Part shown: positions 17,142-24,887 of the stretch, in pieces | Numbering within the stretch: the stretch's first letter is position 1 | How the letters are laid out: each line of letters begins with the position of its first letter | Assembly (NCBI RefSeq): GCF_003991355.1 | Contig: NZ_RCSU01000006.1 | Location: 248,001-312,000, forward strand | Source of the DNA: Pseudoflavitalea rhizosphaerae | Lineage (GTDB): Bacteria; Bacteroidota; Bacteroidia; Chitinophagales; Chitinophagaceae | Direction: 5' to 3' | DNA: 64,000 bases | Program-made: the position numbers and the translations under genes | Notes under the pieces: model-generated | What the model was told of the DNA's origin: nothing | Seen by the model: the letters and a program-made list of their open reading frames with translations, nothing else | The model's database searches: none

Positions 17142-17993
17142 TTGCGTAACATTTTTCTCTTCATCAGAAAATTCTTCAATTTCTTTTTCTTCCTGGTGAT
17201 GCAGATTACCGCGCTGTACATGCTGTTTCATTACAATGAATTCCATGAAGCAGCCTTTATGGGCGTAGCCAATGATATTACGGGTAAGCTCAGCAAACGC
17301 TACAACAACGTTGAATACTACTTCCATCTCAAAAAGACCAATGAGAGCCTGGTGCAGGAAAATACCATGCTCAGGAACCTGCTCAAACAGGATTTCGAAG
17401 TAGCCGATACCAGCACTGCGCTAAGGATAGATTCCATTCCCTACGATACTACCGGCATCCGCCGCAAATACCTGTACCGTGATGCAAAAGTGGTGAACCG
17501 CTATCTCATCTTCCCCAACAATTATTTCACACTCCACCGCGGAGAAAAACAAGGAGTGAGAAAAGATATGGGAGTGGTCAGTCCCGATGGCGTATTGGGA
17601 GTGGTGGTGAACACCGGCGATAACTACTCCGTAGTGATGAGCCTGCTCCACCTGCAAAGCCGCATCAGCGGCCGCGTAAAGAAAAGCGGAGAAACAGGAC
17701 AGGTGTACTGGGATGGTAAAAGCCCTTCCACTATTTTCATCAGCAACCTTCCGAAAAGCGTACCCATCCAGAAAGGCGACAGTATCGTTACCAGCCAGTA
17801 CGGAACTTATTTCCCCCAGGGGGTACTGATTGGAACAGTAATGGAAATCATTAACGATAAATCCAGCAATTTCTACACCCTCAAACTCAAGCCTGCTACT
17901 AACTTCGGCAGTGTTGAGCATGCATTGGTGATCGAAAATCTGCAGGCTGATGAACAAAAGAAATTAGAAGAGGCAGTAAAAAAGAATCAATGA
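17142..17993 (+). CDS. mreC: Rod-shape determining protein MreC
   Basis: Periplasmic scaffold linked to the inner membrane by one helix (residues about 10-30), contacting PBP2. The 283-residue sequence has the usual layout: short cytoplasmic tail, membrane helix, coiled-coil (KTNESLVQENTMLRNLLKQ) and two beta domains (VVSPDGVLGVVVNTGDNYSVV, GDSIVTSQYGTYFPQGVLIGTV). No ATG stands at the family start; the best start is TTG at 17142 giving MRNIFLFIRKFFNF, as the first internal Met lies inside the membrane helix. The stop overlaps the mreD start (ATGA), indicating translational coupling. Confidence 0.95.
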   Translation: MRNIFLFIRKFFNFFFFLVMQITALYMLFHYNEFHEAAFMGVANDITGKLSKRYNNVEYYFHLKKTNESLVQENTMLRNLLKQDFEVADTSTALRIDSIPYDTTGIRRKYLYRDAKVVNRYLIFPNNYFTLHRGEKQGVRKDMGVVSPDGVLGVVVNTGDNYSVVMSLLHLQSRISGRVKKSGETGQVYWDGKSPSTIFISNLPKSVPIQKGDSIVTSQYGTYFPQGVLIGTVMEIINDKSSNFYTLKLKPATNFGSVEHALVIENLQADEQKKLEEAVKKNQ

Positions 17994-18523
17994 GCGATCT
18001 CGTCAGAAATATTATCCGGTTCTTCCTGTTTATCCTGATACAGGTATACGTGTTGTTCCGTATTCCACCGATCCACAGTTTTGTGGTGGCGTACCTGTAT
18101 TTCCTTTATATCCTCTGGCTGCCTTTCAATATGCCCAGGATGGCAGTTACACTGGTGTCTTTCCTGTTGGGGCTATCATTGGATTTCTTTACAAAAACTC
18201 CGGGTCTGCATGCTGCGCCCTGTGTGCTCATCGGATACCTGCGGCCCTTCCTCATCAATATCCTGATCCCGCAGGAAGGAGCTGATAAAAGCTATAAATC
18301 GCCTTCCCCCACAAGTATGGGATGGGCTCCCTATGCTACTTATGTTCTGATCCTTACTTTTATACATAATTTCTACCTGGTATTGCTGGAATGGCTATCG
18401 GTGAAATCATTTATATTCCTCCTGGGTAAGGTGGTGGCAACAACCGGCATCAGCCTGTTGCTGATCATGATCACTGAACTGCTGTTTTACAGGAAAGAGA
18501 AATTCAGGACCAATTCCGCTTAA
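17990..18523 (+). CDS. mreD: Rod-shape determining protein MreD
   Basis: A 177-residue inner-membrane protein with about five hydrophobic helices (IIRFFLFILIQVYVLFRIP, then FVVAYLYFLYILWLPF and others). It overlaps mreC by 4 bp. The sequence matches Bacteroidota MreD (LSLDFFTKTPGLHAAPCVLIGYLRPF). It works with MreC and RodA/PBP2 in the elongasome; its biochemical role is not firmly known. A 70-bp gap precedes mrdA. Confidence 0.93.
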   Translation: MSDLVRNIIRFFLFILIQVYVLFRIPPIHSFVVAYLYFLYILWLPFNMPRMAVTLVSFLLGLSLDFFTKTPGLHAAPCVLIGYLRPFLINILIPQEGADKSYKSPSPTSMGWAPYATYVLILTFIHNFYLVLLEWLSVKSFIFLLGKVVATTGISLLLIMITELLFYRKEKFRTNSA

Positions 18524-18593
18524 TGCAGGATTTGTTAATTGTACCGGATACTTTCAGGTTGTTCTTATTTTTGTATATTGATCTGCCAATCCT

Positions 18594-20657
18594 ATGGCTT
18601 TATTTAATCAGTCGCGCAGTAATATCATCCGTCTCATCTTCGTTGGTGTATTCCTCATCATTATCGTACAGTTATTCAATCTGCAGATATTATCAGGGAA
18701 ATACAAGCAACTGGCTATGGATAATGCCGTATTCCCGAAAGTGAAATACCCGGACCGCGGGATCATTTACGATCGCAAGGGAAGACCCATTCTCAATAAT
18801 ACCATCATGTTCGACCTGGTGGTTACGCCCAATGAAGCGCGCAAGACCGATACATTCGGTCTCTGCGAGATCCTTGGCATCGATACAGCCGAGTATCGCA
18901 AACGCATGCTGGATGCAAGGTTCAAGAATGGGCCTTATCGCCCGTCCATTTTCCAGGGCCTGCTCACGCCTGAGCTCCATGCCCGGCTGGATGAAAATAT
19001 CTGGAAGTTCCCTGGCTTCGCCCTCATCGAAAGACCTGTGCGCGTTTATCCCTACAATGCGGGTGCGCATATCATGGGTTATATCGGTGAAGCCGATTCC
19101 TCCATCATCAAACGCTCGGGTGGTTATTATCGCATGGGCGACTACGTTGGAAGGTCAGGCATCGAAGCTTATTATGAACAGGTGCTCATGGGACAGCGCG
19201 GTGTGGAATACCTGATCAAAGACAATAAGAACCGTCTTGTTGGAAGCTATGAGAACGGCATCTTCGATACTGCTGCTATTGCAGGAAGAAATCTTCGTAC
19301 CTATATAGATATCGATCTCCAGGTGCTGGCGGAAAAACTGATCCGCAACAAAGTGGGCGCCGTGGTTGCCATCGATCCAAAAACAGGTGGTATCCTGGCC
19401 ATGGCTTCCGGACCTACTTATGATCCCAACAGTCTAACCGGTCCCAACAAACAAAAGAATTACGGACAGCTGGCGCTGGATGTGGCAGGCCCATTGCTCA
19501 ACAGGGCTATTGCCGGTTTGTATGAACCAGGTTCAACATTCAAACCATTGGGTGGTCTCGTTGCTCTGAACGAAGGAGTGATCACACCTAGCTATGGATA
19601 TAATTGCGGAGGCAGGTATTACGGATGCGGACATGGTAAACCTGCCTGCACGCACAGCAATCCCGGTCATGCCGCCAACCTTCGTCTCGCAATCGCTAAT
19701 TCCTGCAACTCCTATTTTGTGCAGGTGTACAGAAATACGGTAGACAATCCCAAATATGGCAACGTGAAGAAGGGCTACGAAAAATGGAGAGAGTACATGA
19801 ATCATTTCGGGCTCGGTGAACGCACAGGTGTTGACCTGGTGAGTGAGCAGGCCGGACTGATCCCGGACACAGCCCGGTACAACCGCGTTTATCGTGGTTC
19901 CTGGAACAGCTGTACCAACCTAACGCTGGGTATCGGTCAGGATATGATGCAGACTACGCCTTTGCAAATGGCCAACGCCATGTGTATAATAGCCAATAAA
20001 GGATATTATTACACGCCTCACTTTGTGCAGAAGATAGATGATGAAAGTGCCATGGACACCTTGATGAAGGAATTCAGGAAGAAACATGAAGTGCTTACCA
20101 ATATCTCGGAAGATGCCTATGAAGCCATCATGTCCGGAATGCAGCAGGTGGTGGATGGTTCCGCGAGCCGCGCAAAAGTAGCAGGGATCGAGATCTGTGG
20201 TAAAACAGGTACTGCCGAAAAATACCGCGTGATCCAGGGAAAAAGGATCAAGCTGGATGATAACTCCGTGTTCGTTTGTTTTGCGCCAAGGCATGATCCG
20301 AAGATCGCGCTGGCAGTTGTAGTGGAGAACAGCGGCTTTGGTAATACCTGGGCGGCGCCTATTGCCGGCCTGATGCTGGAACGTTACCTGAAAGACAGTA
20401 TCCCTGCTGACAGAATGAAAGAAGTGGACAGGGTCGCGAATGCCAACCTGATGCCCAGTTATATCAAATATCTTCAGTACATAGAAGATTCAGCCCGCGC
20501 ATATAACTGGGCTGAACGTTATAAAGACAGTTCACAGATCAGGAAATTCTATCGAAACAATCCTACCCGTCCTCCATTCCCTTCTTCAAGGGATAAACGC
20601 AGGACAACAATGGTAGTACCGGATCCCCGATTGTTCAACAAACCCTTCAACGCATAA
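18594..20657 (+). CDS. mrdA: Penicillin-binding protein 2
   Basis: Peptidoglycan DD-transpeptidase of the elongasome, 687 residues. An N-terminal membrane anchor (residues about 10-30) is followed by the dimerisation/pedestal domain (YPDRGIIYDRKGRPIL, HIMGYIGEAD, GDYVGRSGIEAYYEQ) and the transpeptidase domain. Catalytic motifs: STFK (Ser314), SCN (Ser370) and KTGT (Lys537). An unusual cysteine-rich insert CGGRYYGCGHGKPACTHSNPGH lies between the first two motifs; similar inserts occur in other PBP2 proteins and may bind metal. It is followed by rodA after 5 bp, the partner polymerase. Confidence 0.97.
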   Translation: MALFNQSRSNIIRLIFVGVFLIIIVQLFNLQILSGKYKQLAMDNAVFPKVKYPDRGIIYDRKGRPILNNTIMFDLVVTPNEARKTDTFGLCEILGIDTAEYRKRMLDARFKNGPYRPSIFQGLLTPELHARLDENIWKFPGFALIERPVRVYPYNAGAHIMGYIGEADSSIIKRSGGYYRMGDYVGRSGIEAYYEQVLMGQRGVEYLIKDNKNRLVGSYENGIFDTAAIAGRNLRTYIDIDLQVLAEKLIRNKVGAVVAIDPKTGGILAMASGPTYDPNSLTGPNKQKNYGQLALDVAGPLLNRAIAGLYEPGSTFKPLGGLVALNEGVITPSYGYNCGGRYYGCGHGKPACTHSNPGHAANLRLAIANSCNSYFVQVYRNTVDNPKYGNVKKGYEKWREYMNHFGLGERTGVDLVSEQAGLIPDTARYNRVYRGSWNSCTNLTLGIGQDMMQTTPLQMANAMCIIANKGYYYTPHFVQKIDDESAMDTLMKEFRKKHEVLTNISEDAYEAIMSGMQQVVDGSASRAKVAGIEICGKTGTAEKYRVIQGKRIKLDDNSVFVCFAPRHDPKIALAVVVENSGFGNTWAAPIAGLMLERYLKDSIPADRMKEVDRVANANLMPSYIKYLQYIEDSARAYNWAERYKDSSQIRKFYRNNPTRPPFPSSRDKRRTTMVVPDPRLFNKPFNA

Positions 20658-20662
20658 CTGGC

Positions 20663-22003
20663 ATGAACCAACGAAATCCTGCAATATCGAAAGGCGTAGA
20701 CTGGGTGATGTTCTGGTTGTACCTCCTGCTGGTTGGCATCGGGCTGATGAGTATATTCTCCGTTACCTATCATGATGGAGACAATGTGATACAGACCTTT
20801 CTCGGTTTCAAAACGGATTACAGCAAGCAGTTCTATTTTTTTATCGTATCGATGGTATTGGGACTGTTCATACTGCTCACCGATAGTAAATTCTTTACCG
20901 CAACCGCCAATATCTGGTACGCCGTGGGGATGTTGCTGTTACTGCTTGTGTTTCCTTTGCATACGGCAGTGAAAGGAACTGAGTCCATCATCCGTATCGG
21001 CGGCTTCAATCTTCAGCCGGCGGAATTGATGAAAGTGTTTGTGAACATGGCATTGGCGAAATACTTGTCGCGCGTTGAAACAGATTTCAGCAAGCCGAGG
21101 TCACAGCTCATAGCTGCTGCTATCGTGGTATTACCGGCGCTGATCACAATTGCGCAGAAAGAGACCGGTCTGGCGCTGGTATTCTTCTCTTTCTTCCTCG
21201 TGATGTTCCGCGAAGGTTTGCCGCCCGGGTACCTGATCATAGGATTCTCACTGGCGGTGCTGGTTGTGGCTACATTGGTAGTGGATAAAGATGTGCTCGC
21301 TATCATACTAACGGCTATTGCAGCAGGTGCCATTTATATTCTGCGCAAACAGATACGGAGAAGTCGTGCCGTATTGTTCGTGATTGTGGGCATATGGGTA
21401 GGGTGTGTGGGCGTGCAGAGGTTTGTGGTGCCGTTCCTGTTCACCAAGGTATTTGCAAAGCACCAGGTGGAGCGGATCTTCTCGCTTATCGGTAAAGAGA
21501 ATCCATATGCGGCGCTCAATACAGTAGAGGGCGAGGAAGAAGCAGTACCTGTCAAAAAGAAAGATACAGATTACAATGTTCGTCAGAGTAAGATCGCGAT
21601 CGGTAGCGGTGGCTTTGTTGGCCGAGGTTTCCTGAAGGGAACGCAAACCCGTTTCGATTTCGTTCCGGAGCAGCGAACGGATTTCATCTTTTGTACCATT
21701 GGTGAAGGCTTCGGATTTGTGGGCAGCGCTCTTGTACTGGGGATTTATCTTTTCTTATTGCTAAGGATCGTAACCATCGCCGAAAGGCAACGAAGCGTAT
21801 TCAGTCGTTGTTACGCTTATGGTGTGGCTTCGGTCTTTTTCTTCCATATAGCTATCAATGTTTGCATGACCATCGGTCTCGCACCTGTGATCGGAATTCC
21901 GCTGCCTTTGATCAGTTATGGCGGTACTTCCTTACTTTCGTTCTCCATTATGCTGTTCATCCTGATCAGACTGGATGCAGACAGGCAGATGGTGTTGCGT
22001 TAG
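20663..22003 (+). CDS. rodA: Rod-shape peptidoglycan glycosyltransferase RodA
   Basis: SEDS-family polymerase of glycan strands, paired with PBP2. It has about ten membrane helices, and the SEDS motifs QPAELMKVFVNMALAKYLS and, near the end, PLISYGGTSLLS are intact. At 446 residues it is longer than enteric RodA (about 370). The extra length is mostly in the large extracytoplasmic/loop region around residues 255-310, which contains a charged insert (GEEEAVPVKKKDTDYN) before the conserved QSKIAIGSGGFVGRGF. Similar inserts are common in Bacteroidota RodA as far as I know. Last gene of the mre-rod operon. Confidence 0.97.
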   Translation: MNQRNPAISKGVDWVMFWLYLLLVGIGLMSIFSVTYHDGDNVIQTFLGFKTDYSKQFYFFIVSMVLGLFILLTDSKFFTATANIWYAVGMLLLLLVFPLHTAVKGTESIIRIGGFNLQPAELMKVFVNMALAKYLSRVETDFSKPRSQLIAAAIVVLPALITIAQKETGLALVFFSFFLVMFREGLPPGYLIIGFSLAVLVVATLVVDKDVLAIILTAIAAGAIYILRKQIRRSRAVLFVIVGIWVGCVGVQRFVVPFLFTKVFAKHQVERIFSLIGKENPYAALNTVEGEEEAVPVKKKDTDYNVRQSKIAIGSGGFVGRGFLKGTQTRFDFVPEQRTDFIFCTIGEGFGFVGSALVLGIYLFLLLRIVTIAERQRSVFSRCYAYGVASVFFFHIAINVCMTIGLAPVIGIPLPLISYGGTSLLSFSIMLFILIRLDADRQMVLR

Positions 22004-22021
22004 AAACAAAAAACAGTGTGT

Positions 22022-22768
22022 ATGAAAATTATTCCACTCAGTGAAGGTTCTTTTACGATCGACAAATCAAAACTATTTGTTCCCTTCGACCTGGATAATG
22101 ATGACCTGCAGGCGCGCCCAACAGGAAGCCTCCTGGTAGAAGTGCAACCTTTTGTTGTGATCACTTCTGAAGATATTCTACTGCTCGATACCGGCCTCGG
22201 TTTCCAGAAAGATGGAAAACTGCAATTGCATCGCAACCTGATGGAGCATGGTATCAACCCTTCCGAGATCACCAAAGTGCTGATGAGCCATTTACATAAG
22301 GACCATGCCGGCGCAGTGAGCGATGTGCATCCCACTGATCCGTCAGCACCACGCCAGTTGAGCTTTCCGCAGGCAAAATATTATGTGCAGCGAAAAGAAT
22401 TCGAATTTGCTTTTGAAACAGGGTTCCCTTCTTTTATCACGGATGAGCTGGAATGCTTGCGCGATGCACCTCAGGTGCAATGGCTGGAAGGCGACGGCGT
22501 GATAGACGGATATATCAAATATGAGATTACCGGTGCGCACAGCCCGTTCCACCAGGTTTTCCGCATTGTTGATGGCGGTGAGACCGTTTTCTTCGGAGCC
22601 GATGATGCGCCGCAACTCAACCAGATGAAAAGTAAGTTCGTGGCCAAATACGATTACGATGGGAAGAAGGCCATGGAGCTGCGCAAACAATGGTGGGAAG
22701 AAGGAGAACAGAATAAATGGACCTTCCTTTTCTACCATGATGTAAAGAACCCGGTATACAAATTCTGA
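22022..22768 (+). CDS. MBL-fold metallo-hydrolase
   Basis: A 248-residue metallo-beta-lactamase-fold enzyme from the ATG at 22022 (an in-frame GTG two codons upstream is less likely). The metal-binding motif HLHKDH is at residues 90-95, preceded by the core LLLDTGLG, and a later GAHSPFHQVF and FGADDAPQ supply the other ligands. The spacing resembles the quorum-quenching lactonase/AttM-like group, but the substrate is not predictable. It starts 18 bp after rodA, so it could be a rider on the mre-rod transcript. Confidence 0.88.
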   Translation: MKIIPLSEGSFTIDKSKLFVPFDLDNDDLQARPTGSLLVEVQPFVVITSEDILLLDTGLGFQKDGKLQLHRNLMEHGINPSEITKVLMSHLHKDHAGAVSDVHPTDPSAPRQLSFPQAKYYVQRKEFEFAFETGFPSFITDELECLRDAPQVQWLEGDGVIDGYIKYEITGAHSPFHQVFRIVDGGETVFFGADDAPQLNQMKSKFVAKYDYDGKKAMELRKQWWEEGEQNKWTFLFYHDVKNPVYKF

Positions 22769-22777
22769 AAATAAAAA

Positions 22778-22805
22778 AGGCTGCATCGTAACCTGGATGC
22801 AGCCT
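22778..22805 (-). terminator. Terminator of the sigma/anti-sigma operon
   Basis: Perfect 10-bp stem AGGCTGCATC (22778-22787) / GATGCAGCCT (22796-22805). In the minus-strand transcript it is followed by a T run (the AAAATAAAAAA at 22768-22778). It lies between the convergent MBL-fold gene and the small periplasmic protein gene. Confidence 0.85.
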
Positions 22806-22844
22806 GATAGCTAACCTATGAAAAACACGAGTAGAGACTTGTTC

Positions 22845-23273
22845 TTATTCTGAAGCTCTTGCACCTTTTTCTCCTCTTTTCTTTTTTCTTTCCATCCATT
22901 CCTTCTTCAACATGGTGCCGAACTCTTTTTCAGCTTTATAAAAAGCATTTACTTTTTCCGGAGGTAATGCCTTGCTGAATTCTGAGTTATATTTTTTCCG
23001 GATAGCGAGTACTTTCTCTTCCACTTCCAGTTCAGGAGTATTGTTCTTTCTGGCATCATTGCGCACTTTGCGCAGCTCTTCAGCATATTTGTTGTAAATA
23101 GGCCAGAACTTTTGCGCTTCTTCGGGCGACAGGTTCAATTTGCTGGTGAGATAAGCGATCTTGATAGCAGCTACTTTATTGCCGGCGCTATCCTTCCTGC
23201 CCGGCCCGCTCTGTGCAGTTGCTGCAAAACTGAGCGCCAGGAACAAGGTAAGTATTGAAAAAATTTGTTTCAT
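22845..23273 (-). CDS. Small periplasmic Spy/CnrX-like protein
   Basis: A 142-residue exported protein (signal MKQIFSILTLFLALSFAATAQ), starting at the ATG at 23273. The mature part is helical and charged, with LNLSPEEAQKFWPIYNKYAEELRK followed by a basic tail KKKRGEKGA. This is the pattern of LTxxQ/Spy-like periplasmic proteins that Bacteroidota place after ECF sigma genes; related proteins act as envelope-stress chaperones or sensors. It is 10 bp downstream of the anti-sigma-like gene, third in the operon. Function inferred from context. Confidence 0.75.
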   Translation of the reverse strand: MKQIFSILTLFLALSFAATAQSGPGRKDSAGNKVAAIKIAYLTSKLNLSPEEAQKFWPIYNKYAEELRKVRNDARKNNTPELEVEEKVLAIRKKYNSEFSKALPPEKVNAFYKAEKEFGTMLKKEWMERKKKRGEKGARASE

Positions 23274-23283
23274 AATCTGTTCT

Positions 23284-24039
23284 TTAATTATAGGCATTGA
23301 TGATGCTGCTGTTCTTTTCCACGTACTGTTGCAGTTCTTCGTCACTTACATCGGCCAGCAGATCATGCATATCATTGTTGTCGAATTCCGTATAAGCGAT
23401 GGTGTTACCTGCGATCTCAGCAGCGAGCGCCTGATCATCTATAAAGCGGATCAGTTCCTCATCAGGTACCTGCTGGATAGCTACTGTTGTTGTTGGATTT
23501 TCGGTTTTTGATGATGGCTGGAAATACCACCATGCTCCGGTGATCATTACTGCCAGAACAGCGGCTGCGGCTATATATCTGCGTAAGACATTGCGGTTGG
23601 CCATCTTCACCACTTTTGCCGGCTGCCCAGATTGTACTTTACTCAGAATAATACCGGGCAGTTGATCAAAATAACCCGTAGGCACTTCATACAGAGATGC
23701 ATGTTTGAGATTATGAAGAACGGGTGAGAAATCATCCAGTTCTTCCTGAACAAAAGCTACAGCCTTTGTTTCTGCCAGCGTATTCCCGGATAAACCCTCG
23801 AAATAACCTTCCGGTAATTGGTAGGGAGTTTTCCTGGAAATGCTGCCCAGCAGTGGCGACAGGGTCTGCAGTTCATCGGCTGCATTGTCTGATCCGCCTT
23901 TGACAGTGGTCAACGCAATGGATGGCAGTTGCCCGAAATAGCCTGCCGGCACTTTGTAAGGAACAGGCAGCGGGAAACTGGAAGCCAGCACCGGGCTTAT
24001 TTCCTTCAATTCTTTTAATATGTTGTTACTGCTTTCCAT
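23284..24039 (-). CDS. Probable anti-sigma factor with three N-terminal repeats
   Basis: A single-pass membrane protein of 251 residues; the ATG at 24039 is preferred over the GTG two codons earlier. The cytoplasmic part holds three degenerate repeats of about 45 residues, each with a hydrophobic L-x-x-x-S-P-x-L helix and then Y-x-x-P-x-GYF-x-x-L: VPYKVPAGYFGQLP, TPYQLPEGYFEGLS and SLYEVPTGYFDQLP. A membrane helix follows at about residues 156-174, then an acidic periplasmic tail. It lies 34 bp after an ECF sigma gene and 10 bp before the Spy-like gene, so an anti-sigma role is likely. No zinc-binding anti-sigma motif is seen, so the sigma contact may lie in the repeats. Confidence 0.75.
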   Translation of the reverse strand: MESSNNILKELKEISPVLASSFPLPVPYKVPAGYFGQLPSIALTTVKGGSDNAADELQTLSPLLGSISRKTPYQLPEGYFEGLSGNTLAETKAVAFVQEELDDFSPVLHNLKHASLYEVPTGYFDQLPGIILSKVQSGQPAKVVKMANRNVLRRYIAAAAVLAVMITGAWWYFQPSSKTENPTTTVAIQQVPDEELIRFIDDQALAAEIAGNTIAYTEFDNNDMHDLLADVSDEELQQYVEKNSSIINAYN

Positions 24040-24073
24040 GAGCACTTAATAGACCTGATTTGTTAAGAGAAGT

Positions 24074-24625
24074 TTAATGGTTCAGGATATAATCTTCCAC
24101 TTTTTTAACGGCATGGTGATAAGATGCTTTGAGTGCGCCTTCGGAGGTATCCAGTACGCGGCTCATTTCTTCGTAAGGCATCTCGTCGTAATACCTCAAA
24201 GAGAAAACGACCCTTTGTTTTTCAGGCAGTTGCTGAATGGCCAGTTGCAATTTCCATTCGAGTTTATTGGCATCAAAGTCTTTATCTGCTTTGATCTTGT
24301 TTTCCAGGTTGCTTTCCACCTCGTCCAGGGAAACAGCTGTTCTTTTTTTCTGTTGCTCCATAAAGCTGAGGCATTCATTGGTGGCAATACGATACAGCCA
24401 GGTATAGAGCTGTGCGTCCTCCCGGAAATTCTCGAGGCCTTTCCAAACTTTGATGAACACATTCTGCAAAACGTCATTGGCGTCTTCGTGTTCTACAACC
24501 ATTCGTCTGACATGCCAGTACAGACGCTCCTGGTATTTTTTTATGATGGCAGTAAAAGCGCTTTCCCTTGTTGATGGGTTACGGAAAAGGGTAAGCAGTT
24601 CACTGTCCTGAGTGGTTACCGCCAT
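24074..24625 (-). CDS. RNA polymerase ECF sigma factor
   Basis: A 183-residue ECF sigma. Region 2 (EDANDVLQNVFIKVWKGLENF, residues about 46-66, then YTWLYRIATNECLSFMEQQ) and region 4 (LPEKQRVVFSLRYYDEMPYEEMS followed by LDTSEGALKASYHHAVKKVE) are complete. It leads a three-gene operon with the anti-sigma-like and Spy-like proteins, ended by the 22.78-kb terminator. This points to an envelope-stress circuit with the small periplasmic protein as sensor or effector (inference). Confidence 0.95.
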   Translation of the reverse strand: MAVTTQDSELLTLFRNPSTRESAFTAIIKKYQERLYWHVRRMVVEHEDANDVLQNVFIKVWKGLENFREDAQLYTWLYRIATNECLSFMEQQKKRTAVSLDEVESNLENKIKADKDFDANKLEWKLQLAIQQLPEKQRVVFSLRYYDEMPYEEMSRVLDTSEGALKASYHHAVKKVEDYILNH

Positions 24626-24835
24626 AGGTTAGCTGTTTATTAGAGATTGGATTAAAGATACAGTAATTGGTTTAAAAGGCTGAATGGCAAGGTATTGTTA
24701 AAGAGCATATAATCGTATAGCAAGAAAAGATGATTACCAGTGGATTATTACGATTTCCGCAGGTTTTGTCCGGTAAGCAAAAATAAAACTCCTAAATTCA
24801 TAACTATTTCGGACATTTCAATGCTATCTCTATAT

Positions 24836-24848
24836 TGCATATTGCAAT
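24836..24848. promoter_or_regulatory. Small palindrome upstream of the AlbA_2 gene
   Basis: TTGCA-TAT-TGCAA is a perfect inverted repeat about 40 bp before the start at 24888. It could be an operator for self-regulation; a 13-bp palindrome in AT-rich DNA may also be chance. Confidence 0.3.
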
Positions 24849-24887
24849 CTAAGAAGGCTGTTTTTAAGTCCAGGTAAATTTCCTCAA

